NCBI RefSeq assembly: GCF_008014695.1
Contig: NZ_VOXE01000001.1
Coordinates: 248,001-312,000 of the forward strand
Length of the DNA: 64,000 nt
Origin: Chryseobacterium sp.
GTDB lineage: Bacteria > Bacteroidota > Bacteroidia > Flavobacteriales > Weeksellaceae
Direction of reading: 5' to 3'
Translations under genes and position numbers: made by a program
The notes under the pieces: generated by a model
The model's input: the letters and a program-made list of their open reading frames with translations, nothing else
Told to the model about the DNA's origin: nothing
Databases searched by the model: none
Shown: piece by piece, positions 25,045 to 33,104 of the stretch
Layout: each line of letters begins with the position of its first letter
Numbering within the stretch: position 1 is the stretch's first letter

Positions 25045-26178
25045 TCAGGATTGTTGGGAGTCATTTTTCTCCAGCTGCGCTCTTTCTGCAAGTTCCCTTG
25101 GATCATCCTGAGTGTTGTAGAAAAGCCATTCCACGGCCTGCGGAAATTCCTGAGACCAGTGGAATTCCTGGTGTTTCCCTTCAGGATTGATACTGATCCT
25201 GAATTCAAACTGCATGGAGTGGGCGCCTTCCCAACCTTCCATTGTTTTTTCAAAAAGTTCAATTCTTTCGGTCATTTCAGCTCCTTCCATTTCTCCGCCG
25301 TACATGTACACCTTGATGTCGTAAGGATTTCCGAAGTTCATCTGTGGAAAATTATTTTCGGGATTGATCCAGAGCGAAGGGGAGAAAATCAACAGTTTGG
25401 AATACACTTCGGGATACAGAAAACCGCTGTAAATGCTGATAAGTCCGCCGAGAGAACTGCCACCGATTCCGGTAAATTCGCGCTCCGGTTTGGTGCGGTA
25501 TACCGAATCTACATAGGGTTTAAGCGTATCGGCCAAAAAACGGATGTATTTTTTTCCTTCCGCGTGGTCGGTAATGGAATCAGAATTGAGTACATATTCC
25601 TTGATGCGGTCTTCACGCCCATTTTCGATGGCAATGATGATGACATCTCCTCTTCCGTATTCTGCCAGGATCGACATTTTTTTATCGATTTCCCAGTTTC
25701 CGAAATCTGAACCTTCGTTAAAAAGATTTTGAGCGTCCTGAAGATACAGTACCGGATAATTTTTATTCGTCTGATGATAGTTGTAGGGCAGAAGTGCCCA
25801 TATTTTGCGTGTTCTGTTGAGCTGCGGAATATAGAATTTCTCGGAAATGATTTCAACAGTCGGGAAAAACTCTTCCTTAAAAGGACCCCAGTTGACCCGC
25901 CATTTTTCTACTGTATCAACGGTCTCATGCGATTTCACCGTTTTTCGATTATGGCTGATATTTCCCGACTCGTCAATTTCTACATTTTCCCAGCCACCGC
26001 GCGTGAATTTGTATTCGATTTCAAAAGGGAGTTTGTCGTCGTCAATATCAATGGCATAGGTGTTTTGCCCGGTTTTGAACATTTTGAATTTTAAATCTCG
26101 GGGTTTCCAATTGTTAAAATTTCCGGTAATGTACACCGGCCGGTCGTCATCTTCATTGGATACAAGGGTAAATCTCAT
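25045..26178 (-). CDS. Esterase with N-terminal E-set (CBM48-like) module
   Basis: A 377-residue protein with two parts. Residues 1-90 form an immunoglobulin-like E-set/CBM48-like module (VYITGNFNNWKPRDLKF, then FEIEYKFTRGGWENVEID) as found in glycogen branching enzymes and AMPK-beta. Residues 110-350 are a putative esterase (IroE/enterochelin-esterase type) with GGSSLGG, Ser242, and a final HQEFHW that could supply the catalytic His. No signal peptide. It is first in the minus-strand cluster and divergent from glgB, so it may link ester or peptide chemistry to carbohydrate. Confidence 0.85.
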   Translation of the reverse strand: MRFTLVSNEDDDRPVYITGNFNNWKPRDLKFKMFKTGQNTYAIDIDDDKLPFEIEYKFTRGGWENVEIDESGNISHNRKTVKSHETVDTVEKWRVNWGPFKEEFFPTVEIISEKFYIPQLNRTRKIWALLPYNYHQTNKNYPVLYLQDAQNLFNEGSDFGNWEIDKKMSILAEYGRGDVIIIAIENGREDRIKEYVLNSDSITDHAEGKKYIRFLADTLKPYVDSVYRTKPEREFTGIGGSSLGGLISIYSGFLYPEVYSKLLIFSPSLWINPENNFPQMNFGNPYDIKVYMYGGEMEGAEMTERIELFEKTMEGWEGAHSMQFEFRISINPEGKHQEFHWSQEFPQAVEWLFYNTQDDPRELAERAQLEKNDSQQS

Positions 26179-26299
26179 CTTTCGTGCTGTAGTATTTTAA
26201 AAAAGTTAAAATTATGAAATTTATTCAGTTAAACCCGTCCGCATCCAAAATAATGTACATAATCTCGTGTGAACAGTAATTTTTTTGACGAATTTTAAA

Positions 26300-26307
26300 T
26301 ATCTTTG
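26300..26307 (+). promoter_or_regulatory. -7 box of the glycogen operon
   Basis: TATCTTTG fits TAnnTTTG, 65 bp before the glgB ATG. No -33 TTG at the usual spacing. Confidence 0.55.
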
Positions 26308-26372
26308 AAGGGATAAAAAGCAGTGCTTTTTGCAATTTAAACTCATCTTTAATCCCCGGAAATTCTGACACC

Positions 26373-28649
26373 ATGGAAAAAGTGCTTCCTTATTCACAGT
26401 TTACAGATCATGATATTTATCTTTTCCGGGAAGGGAAACATTATCGTCTTTACGATAAATTCGGATCACATTCCATTGAAACTGACGGCCATAAAGGAGT
26501 TTATTTTGCTGTTTGGGCACCATTTGCAAAGGAGGTTTCAGTAATCGGTGATTTTAACCAGTGGCATTCCGAAACGCATAAATTACTGCCGCGATGGGAT
26601 GGTTCCGGAATTTGGGAAGGATTTATTGCCGGCTTAGAATGGGGAAATGTATACAAATATGCCATCCGAACGAATAAAGGCGTTCTGCTTGAAAAAGGAG
26701 ATCCTTTTGCATTGAGCTGGGAACAGAACGTTCAGGCCGGCTCCGTAATTTCCACCACCTGGTTCGAATGGAACGATAAAAAATGGATGGACGAACGTTC
26801 AGAAAGAAACAGTCTTGAAGCGCCCATTTCGGTGTATGAAATGCATTTGGGTTCCTGGATGCGCGGAACGGATGATCCAACAAGGTTTTTTACCTATCTC
26901 GAAATTGCAGAACGTCTGGTTCCGTATTTAAAGGAAATGAATTTCACGCATGTGGAACTCATGCCGGTCATGGAGTTTCCCTACGATCCGAGCTGGGGCT
27001 ATCAGGTCACCGGTTTTTTTGCGGCAACTTCGCGTTTTGGCTCGCCGCAGGATCTGATGTTTCTGATCAACGCATTACACCAAAACAACATCGGAGTTAT
27101 TCTCGACTGGGTGCCGTCTCATTTTCCGGGCGATGCTAACGGTCTCCATTTTTTCGACGGAACGTACCTTTATGAACATGAAGACCCGAAAAAAGGTTTT
27201 CACCCCGAATGGAAATCGCATATCTTCAATTACGGCAGACCCGAAGTCCGGTCTTTTTTAATTTCCAATGCCATGTTTTGGCTCGACCGTTATCATGCAG
27301 ACGGTCTCCGGGTTGATGCGGTGACTTCCATGCTGCATCTGGACTATTCCCGCAGCGAAGGCGAATGGGAACCGAATATTTACGGCACAAACGTAAATCT
27401 GGAAGCGAAACAGTTTTTACAGGAACTTAATACGGCAGTTTACAAGGAATTTCCGGATATCATCACGATTGCCGAAGAAAGTTCCGACTTCCCGATGCTT
27501 ACAAAACCCGTACATGATGGCGGAATCGGTTTCGGAATGAAATGGATGATGGGATGGATGCATGATACGCTTAAATATTTCAAAGAAGCCCCTGAAAACC
27601 GTAAATATCACCATAACAAACTCACTTTTGCGACGATGTACATGTATAATGAAAATTATATGATGCCACTGTCGCATGATGAAGTTGTTCACGGCAAAGC
27701 GAGTTTGATTTATAAAATGCCGGGCGACGAATGGCAGAAATTTGCCAACCTGCGCGCTATGTATACGTATATGTTCACGACTCCCGGTGCAAAACTGCTC
27801 TTTATGGGCGGTGAATTCGGGCAGACGCGGGAATGGGATTTCACCGCCTCGCTGGATTGGCATTTGCTCGATTATTCGGTGCACAAAGGTCTGCAGGATT
27901 TAGTAAAAGATCTGAATAAACTCTACGTTTCTGAACCGTCCATGTACGAAAAACAGTATAAGCCTGAAGGCTTTGAATGGGTGGAAGCAAACGACGGTGA
28001 AAATTCCATCTATATTTATTTACGGAAGGGAGCAGATGAAAACGATGTTACGATGACGGTCCTCAATCTTACTCCGCGCGTCCTGGAATATAAAATCGGC
28101 ATCAACGAAGGCACCAACTGGGAAGTAATCCTAAATTCAGATGATGAAAAATACGGCGGAAGCGGTGTGAATGCTGAAATATTGGATGAAGAAGATGAAG
28201 AATGGATGTACCGCCCGAATTCCATTGTTCTTAAACTGCCGCCTTTGGCCGGAGTAGTATTGAAACAGAAAAATCAGAAAACAGTGATGAAAAAAATAAA
28301 AGACAGTGATAATGTAACCTCTGCATCTGCAATTTATCCGCTTGAATCAGGTAAAGAGCAAAAAATAGACTCCAGAACGGTTGAAAGCAACAAGGGAAAA
28401 GCTTCGCCGGCTGTTAAGAAGACTCCCGCCAAGAAAAAAACTCCAGTTCCACTTGCAAAACCTGTGAAAAGCACTGTTAAACCCAGCACTGTTTCTGTGA
28501 GTAAAATATTTGACAAGGAAAAGGAAACCAAAATTGATTCGAAAGCAATAGACGCGGAAAGTGAAGCTGCAAAACCCAATCAGGATACGTCAGATCAAGC
28601 GGCTGTAGAATCTGCTCCCGAACTGAAGAAAAAACCAAGAAAAAAATAA
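26373..28649 (+). CDS. glgB: 1,4-alpha-glucan branching enzyme with basic tail
   Basis: GH13 enzyme that introduces alpha-1,6 branches into glycogen. An N-terminal CBM48 (WAPFAKEVSVIGDFNQW) precedes the GH13 barrel: LMPVMEFPYDPSWGYQVTGF, nucleophile region DGLRVDAVTSML, acid/base region ITIAEESSDFP, and the LSHDEVVHGKASL block. The enzyme proper ends near residue 632. The last 125 residues are an unusual lysine-, proline- and serine-rich low-complexity tail (e.g. KKTPAKKKTPVPLAKPVK, ending KKKPRKK). It heads the glgB-glgA-glgC operon. Confidence 0.95.
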   Translation: MEKVLPYSQFTDHDIYLFREGKHYRLYDKFGSHSIETDGHKGVYFAVWAPFAKEVSVIGDFNQWHSETHKLLPRWDGSGIWEGFIAGLEWGNVYKYAIRTNKGVLLEKGDPFALSWEQNVQAGSVISTTWFEWNDKKWMDERSERNSLEAPISVYEMHLGSWMRGTDDPTRFFTYLEIAERLVPYLKEMNFTHVELMPVMEFPYDPSWGYQVTGFFAATSRFGSPQDLMFLINALHQNNIGVILDWVPSHFPGDANGLHFFDGTYLYEHEDPKKGFHPEWKSHIFNYGRPEVRSFLISNAMFWLDRYHADGLRVDAVTSMLHLDYSRSEGEWEPNIYGTNVNLEAKQFLQELNTAVYKEFPDIITIAEESSDFPMLTKPVHDGGIGFGMKWMMGWMHDTLKYFKEAPENRKYHHNKLTFATMYMYNENYMMPLSHDEVVHGKASLIYKMPGDEWQKFANLRAMYTYMFTTPGAKLLFMGGEFGQTREWDFTASLDWHLLDYSVHKGLQDLVKDLNKLYVSEPSMYEKQYKPEGFEWVEANDGENSIYIYLRKGADENDVTMTVLNLTPRVLEYKIGINEGTNWEVILNSDDEKYGGSGVNAEILDEEDEEWMYRPNSIVLKLPPLAGVVLKQKNQKTVMKKIKDSDNVTSASAIYPLESGKEQKIDSRTVESNKGKASPAVKKTPAKKKTPVPLAKPVKSTVKPSTVSVSKIFDKEKETKIDSKAIDAESEAAKPNQDTSDQAAVESAPELKKKPRKK

Positions 28650-28701
28650 GAGAAAACTGCAGGATTCAAAATTCATCTTCCTGTAATACTGAAGAATATA
28701 T

Positions 28702-30108
28702 ATGAGAATTTTCAACCTTTCCATGGAATGTTATCCTGTTGCAAAAGTCGGCGGACTTGCCGATGTAGTGGGGGCACTTCCAAAATATCTGAACAAAATT
28801 GAAGGAATAGAGGCAAGCGTCATCATGCCATGGTACAACAAACCCTTTGTGCAGGAGCATGGGTTCGAAGTCGTTTTCGACGGATGGATTCACCAAAGTC
28901 AACACACCTATCAGGTTCAGGTCATGAAGGAAAGATCCAGAACTCTGGGTTTCGATCTGTATCTTGTAAAGATTCCGGGACTTATGGACCGCGACAATCC
29001 TTACGGATATTCGGATGAAAGCCAGCAGTTTTTAGCATTTCAGCACGGAGTCCTACATTGGCTTACTGCGATGCAGATCCGTCCTGATGTGCTGCATTGT
29101 CACGATTACCATACCGGTTTGGTGCCGTTTATGGTTGAAAACTGTCCCGAATTCAGCTTCCTGAAAGGGGTGAAAACAATAGGAACCATCCATAACGGAG
29201 AATACCAGGGACAGATGAAATGGGAAATGGCTGCTTACTTCCCTTGGTTCGACGGTTCCCGGCGCGGACTTCTGGAGTGGGACGGGTATATCAATCCTTT
29301 GGCTTCGATGATCAAATGTTGCCACGCCTTCAATACGGTTTCGGGCGGTTACCTTGATGAACTTTTTCACAGCTTCCGCGGACTTGAGAGCCTGGTAAGG
29401 CAGGAAGGAGCCAAAGCGTATGGGATCATCAACGGAATTGATACAGAAGTCTGGAATCCGGAAACCGACCCATTTTTAGAATTCAACTTCAGTAAAAAAG
29501 ATGCACAAAAAGGTAAATATCTGAACAAAAAAGAACTCTGTGAAGATTATGGACTGAATCCTGAGCTACCGCTTTTCAGTTTTATTGGAAGGTTTGCCGG
29601 CGAAAAAGGGGCTGATCTGCTTCCGGAAATTATCTGGAAAAGCATTCAGCAGACTTATGGTGCGCTGAACATCATCATTTTAGGTTCCGGAGACAAAAAT
29701 ATCGAGAACAGTTTAAGGGAACTGAACCATACCTACAGCAATCTGGCGATTGATTTGGGCTACAAGGAATATCTTTCTCATAAAATCTACGCTTCTTCCG
29801 ATTTTCTGTTGATGCCGTCGCGGGTGGAACCTTGCGGTCTGAACCAAATGTATGCAATGCGTTACGGAACTGTTCCCATTGTGCGTTATATCGGTGGTTT
29901 GCGTGATACGGTTGAAGATATTTCCACGGGCGGTAGCGGTATCAATTTCGGAGCTGCGGTTGCAGATGATGCCGTACACGCGATTCACAGAGCATTATCG
30001 ATATATCACAATAAAGACCTTATGATGAATTTGGTGCAATCGAACATGAAATTTAATTTTTCCTGGGAGAAATCTGCCGAAAATTATGTAAGTTTATACA
30101 GGAATTAG
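28702..30108 (+). CDS. glgA: Glycogen synthase (ADP-glucose dependent, GT5)
   Basis: GT5 enzyme that extends alpha-1,4-glucan from ADP-glucose. The 468-residue product has the N-terminal EC.P.AKVGGLADVVGALPK (glycine-rich nucleotide site, KVGGL), the HCHDYHTGLVPF block, the GIIN-GIDTEVWNP segment, FIGRFAGEKGADLLP, and the acidic E-retaining motif in MPSRVEPCGLNQMYAM. Length is typical. It lies 52 bp after glgB and 60 bp before glgC. Confidence 0.95.
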   Translation: MRIFNLSMECYPVAKVGGLADVVGALPKYLNKIEGIEASVIMPWYNKPFVQEHGFEVVFDGWIHQSQHTYQVQVMKERSRTLGFDLYLVKIPGLMDRDNPYGYSDESQQFLAFQHGVLHWLTAMQIRPDVLHCHDYHTGLVPFMVENCPEFSFLKGVKTIGTIHNGEYQGQMKWEMAAYFPWFDGSRRGLLEWDGYINPLASMIKCCHAFNTVSGGYLDELFHSFRGLESLVRQEGAKAYGIINGIDTEVWNPETDPFLEFNFSKKDAQKGKYLNKKELCEDYGLNPELPLFSFIGRFAGEKGADLLPEIIWKSIQQTYGALNIIILGSGDKNIENSLRELNHTYSNLAIDLGYKEYLSHKIYASSDFLLMPSRVEPCGLNQMYAMRYGTVPIVRYIGGLRDTVEDISTGGSGINFGAAVADDAVHAIHRALSIYHNKDLMMNLVQSNMKFNFSWEKSAENYVSLYRN

Positions 30109-30168
30109 CAGGCTTTTTGCATTCCCGATGAAATATTTTCAAAGCCAGTCTGACTTAAAAAAATTAAT

Positions 30169-31437
30169 ATGAAACCCAGCGTTATCTCTATAGTTCTCGG
30201 AGGAGGACGTGGAACCCGGCTGTTCCCGCTTACTTATTCCCGCTCAAAACCCGCAGTTCCGATTGCCGGAAAATACAGGCTTGTTGATATTCCAATATCA
30301 AACTGCCTCAATTCAGGGTACAACAGGATTCTGGTTCTTACCCAGTTTAATTCAGCTTCTCTTAATTCCCATATCAAAAATTCTTATCATTTTGATATTT
30401 TCAGCAGAGGTTTTGTGGACATTCTGGCGGCGGAACAGAATGTTGAAAATGAAATGTGGTATCAGGGAACCGCCGATGCGGTTCGCCAGTCCATGAAACA
30501 CTTAACGAAATATGAATACGACTATATTCTGATTCTTTCAGGAGATCAGCTCTATCAGATGGATTTCCGCGAATTGATCGATTTCCATTGTAAAAACGAA
30601 GGAGATATTACGATTGCCACGATTCCGGTAAATGCGAAGGACGCGCCCGGTTTCGGAATTCTGAAATCTGATGACGAAGGAAATATCACGTCATTTATCG
30701 AAAAACCTTCAGCGGAAGTTCTTGTAGACTGGAAATCGGAAGTTTCTGATAAAAGTCGATCCGAAGGAAAAGAGTATCTGGCTTCCATGGGAATTTATGT
30801 ATTCAGTAGGAATGTCCTCCGAAAAATGTTTGACGAGGATCCCGGAGACGATTTCGGGGGCGAACTGATTCCGAACGGAATAGGGAAATACAAAACCCTG
30901 AGCTTTCAGTATGATGGTTACTGGACCGATATCGGGACAATTGATTCTTTTTTTGATGCCAATATTGATCTTACCAAAGATTTTCCGAAATTCAATCTGT
31001 TCAGCAATGCCCCTATCTATACAAGAGCTAGAATGCTTCCGCCTTCCAAAATTCTCGGATCATATGTCAGCAAAGCGATTTTCGGTGACGGCTGTATCAT
31101 TATGGCCGATAAAATTGAAAATTCCATTGTGGGCAACAGAAGCCGTGTCGACAAGGGAAGTACCTTCTTAAATACCTATATGATGGGTGCGGATTACTAT
31201 CAGGATACCAAAGATATCATTGCCAACGACCGAAATGGCGTTCCCAATGTCGGCGTCGGTAAATACTGTTATATCGAGCAGGCCATTCTCGACAAAAACT
31301 GCAGCATTGGTGACAATGTAAGAATCATCGGCGGAAAACATCTTCCGGATGGTGATTTCGAAAACCATTCCATTAAAGACGGAATTGTAGTGGTGAAAAA
31401 AAATGCCGTCATCCCGCGCGGTACCATAATTCCTTAA
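30169..31437 (+). CDS. glgC: Glucose-1-phosphate adenylyltransferase
   Basis: Makes ADP-glucose, the first committed step of glycogen synthesis. The 422-residue protein shows the nucleotidyltransferase signature SIVLGGGRGTRLFPLTYSRS, KPAVPIAGKYRLVDIPISNC, LILSGDQLYQMD, the Glc1P-site FIEKP, and a C-terminal left-handed beta-helix with hexapeptide-like repeats (SIVGNRSRVDKGS, AILDKNCSIGDNVRIIGG). Its operon partners are glgB and glgA, giving a complete synthesis set without a phosphorylase or debranching gene here. Confidence 0.95.
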   Translation: MKPSVISIVLGGGRGTRLFPLTYSRSKPAVPIAGKYRLVDIPISNCLNSGYNRILVLTQFNSASLNSHIKNSYHFDIFSRGFVDILAAEQNVENEMWYQGTADAVRQSMKHLTKYEYDYILILSGDQLYQMDFRELIDFHCKNEGDITIATIPVNAKDAPGFGILKSDDEGNITSFIEKPSAEVLVDWKSEVSDKSRSEGKEYLASMGIYVFSRNVLRKMFDEDPGDDFGGELIPNGIGKYKTLSFQYDGYWTDIGTIDSFFDANIDLTKDFPKFNLFSNAPIYTRARMLPPSKILGSYVSKAIFGDGCIIMADKIENSIVGNRSRVDKGSTFLNTYMMGADYYQDTKDIIANDRNGVPNVGVGKYCYIEQAILDKNCSIGDNVRIIGGKHLPDGDFENHSIKDGIVVVKKNAVIPRGTIIP

Positions 31438-31456
31438 AATTTTAAATTCAAATCAA

Positions 31457-31864
31457 ATGAAACTCAAAACGTTTACTGTTATCCTAGTATTATTTTGCGC
31501 CTTTAATTTTTCTTCTGCCCAAACGAAGCAGTGGAAAGAACAGGAAGAATTCCATAAAGTAATGAGCGCTACTTTTCATCCGGCTGAAGAAGGAAATCTT
31601 GCGCCTCTGAAACTCAGAAGTGCCGAACTGGCTGCGAAAGCCAATGACTGGAGAAAATCTGAAATTCCTGCTACTGTTAGTGATAAAAAAGCAGTGAAGA
31701 AATCACTTAACAAACTGTGTAAAGATTCCAAAAAACTGAACAAAAGCCTTAAAAAAGGCGCTTCGGAAAGCGAATTAAAAACAGAACTTGCGGGTCTTCA
31801 CGACACTTTTCATACGATTGTAGGGTTATGCAGTGCCAAAGAAGAGCATCATGATGCGCATTAA
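31457..31864 (+). CDS. Small secreted helical protein of the glg operon
   Basis: A 135-residue protein with a signal peptide (MKLKTFTVILVLFCAFNFSSA, then QTK) and a helical, lysine-rich mature part with conserved-looking FHKVMSATFHPAEEGNL and HDTFHTIVGLCSAKEEHHDAH. The four-helix outline and terminal His/Cys residues recall cytochrome c'-like folds without the CxxCH haem site; this is inference only. It follows glgC by 19 bp and precedes the operon terminator, so it is likely co-transcribed with the cytosolic glycogen genes, which is odd for an exported protein. Confidence 0.65.
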   Translation: MKLKTFTVILVLFCAFNFSSAQTKQWKEQEEFHKVMSATFHPAEEGNLAPLKLRSAELAAKANDWRKSEIPATVSDKKAVKKSLNKLCKDSKKLNKSLKKGASESELKTELAGLHDTFHTIVGLCSAKEEHHDAH

Positions 31865-31885
31865 TACCTGAATCTCAATTTCCAC

Positions 31886-31920
31886 GAGTGGCCGAATGTA
31901 TTGGTCACTCTTTTTTTTTG
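31886..31920 (+). terminator. Terminator of the glycogen operon
   Basis: Stem GAGTGGCC / GGTCACTC (one G-U pair) with a 9-nt loop and nine Ts, 21 bp after the last stop. Its right arm contains the TTG that serves as -33 box for the next gene. Confidence 0.85.
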
Positions 31921-31931
31921 TTTTATTTTTG
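31901..31931 (+). promoter_or_regulatory. Promoter overlapping the glg terminator
   Basis: TTG at 31901-31903 and TATTTTTG at 31924-31931 with a 20-bp spacer match the Bacteroidota -33/-7 pattern. The ATG of the next gene (31936) lies 4 bp after the -7 box, predicting a leaderless or nearly leaderless mRNA. Confidence 0.55.
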
Positions 31932-31935
31932 CCGC

Positions 31936-32976
31936 ATGCGTTGGATCAAATACTGGGTTATCGGAATCATACTTTTGTTGGGGATCTATGCCGCTTCGAT
32001 GTATTTTTTTGTTGAAGAAAGCAAAAGTTTCCGCGTTGAGAAGGAAATTAATTATCCTGTTGAGAAAGTTTTCCCGCAGTTTAACAGTCTTCAGAATTTT
32101 TACCGCTGGAACAGCTATTTTTCGTCCTCCAAAACCATGCATGCCGATTTTTATTCGCCTTATGAAGGACAGGGAAGTGCAATGAGTTTCCGGGATGCCA
32201 AAACCGGTAAGACCGGCGAAATGTTCATCAGGTACCAGAATCTCAACCGTACTTTGAAATATGAACTTTTCGAGGATAATAAAGGCAATCCCACGTTAAT
32301 CAATTTAAAATTTACAAAGGTTTCCCCAACCAGGACCAAAGTCATCTGGTTTGTCCATACTCCGAAACAGGGTTTGCTGAGCCGTTCACTGAATCTTTTT
32401 TCCGAAGACAGTTTTGTGGAAGATCTGGACGGGAGTCTGGCCGGACTGGGAAATATCCTGGCGAACAAAGTTGACCGCGACAACCGAGTGGCGAACATCA
32501 AATATGATACTTTGATGGTGGAACAGCAGGAGGGCCAATTGCTTCTCGGCGTGAATGTCAGTACAAAAAACGGGAAAGATGCACTGCTGCGGAATATTGC
32601 ACTCAACCACAACAAAGTGTACAATTACATGACAACAGATCTTGCCAAAAGAGAAGACGAGATTGGGCTTCCGGTATTGGTGACGGCAGCCGGCAATTTC
32701 AAGGATAAGGAAATTTCTTATTTTTATGGAATTCCGGTTTCAAAAAGGCAGAGTGTTTCCGACAATAATTTCAGTTTCCGGACCATCAATACCTCACAGA
32801 ATTATGTGATGTATTTCAAAGGAAATTTTGAAGCAAGAATCGGGGCTATTCAGCAACTGTTGCTCAAAGCCAAAAAGGATACGATGAGAAACGGAGAGCT
32901 GCTGGAGACCTTTATTGAACCTCCCGTTTCCGGTGAAGAAGTGAACATGAAGATTTCGCTTCCGGTTTACCGTTAG
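31936..32976 (+). CDS. Membrane-anchored SRPBCC/GyrI-like protein
   Basis: A 346-residue protein: an N-terminal transmembrane helix (YWVIGIILLLGIYAASMYFF), an SRPBCC (START/Bet v1-like) ligand-binding domain (VEKEINYPVEKVFPQFNSLQ.. to about residue 160), and a C-terminal GyrI-like effector-binding domain (GLPVLVTAAG, FKGNFEARIGAIQQLLLKAK, ending in KISLPVYR). The combination fits a small-molecule or lipid-sensing protein facing the periplasm. The frame opens at 31888, but ATG 31936 begins the membrane helix and fits the promoter. Confidence 0.75.
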   Translation: MRWIKYWVIGIILLLGIYAASMYFFVEESKSFRVEKEINYPVEKVFPQFNSLQNFYRWNSYFSSSKTMHADFYSPYEGQGSAMSFRDAKTGKTGEMFIRYQNLNRTLKYELFEDNKGNPTLINLKFTKVSPTRTKVIWFVHTPKQGLLSRSLNLFSEDSFVEDLDGSLAGLGNILANKVDRDNRVANIKYDTLMVEQQEGQLLLGVNVSTKNGKDALLRNIALNHNKVYNYMTTDLAKREDEIGLPVLVTAAGNFKDKEISYFYGIPVSKRQSVSDNNFSFRTINTSQNYVMYFKGNFEARIGAIQQLLLKAKKDTMRNGELLETFIEPPVSGEEVNMKISLPVYR

Positions 32977-33060
32977 TTGTAGCTTTTGGAAGCTTTCTTT
33001 TCTTAAATGTTTTAACGAATTTTGGGGATTTCAGGGGCGCCTTAATTCACTTTTTTTTGC

Positions 33061-33068
33061 TAAATTTG
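33061..33068 (+). promoter_or_regulatory. -7 box of the sucA operon
   Basis: TAAATTTG fits TAnnTTTG, 36 bp before the sucA ATG. No convincing -33 TTG at 17-23 bp. Confidence 0.55.
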
Positions 33069-33104
33069 TCTTTTAAATAAAAAACAACAGTTAATCTGTA
33101 TATA

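Noticed and set aside
17107-26178. Cluster interpreted as glutathione biosynthesis
   Set aside because: A COG2170 ligase plus ATP-grasp could suggest it, but the amidotransferase, second ATP-grasp and esterases are not needed, and COG2170 proteins are poor glutamate-cysteine ligases.
32981-33002. Hairpin AGCTT-TTGG-AAGCT after the SRPBCC gene as a terminator
   Set aside because: Only a 5-bp, AT-containing stem; too weak to list as a feature.
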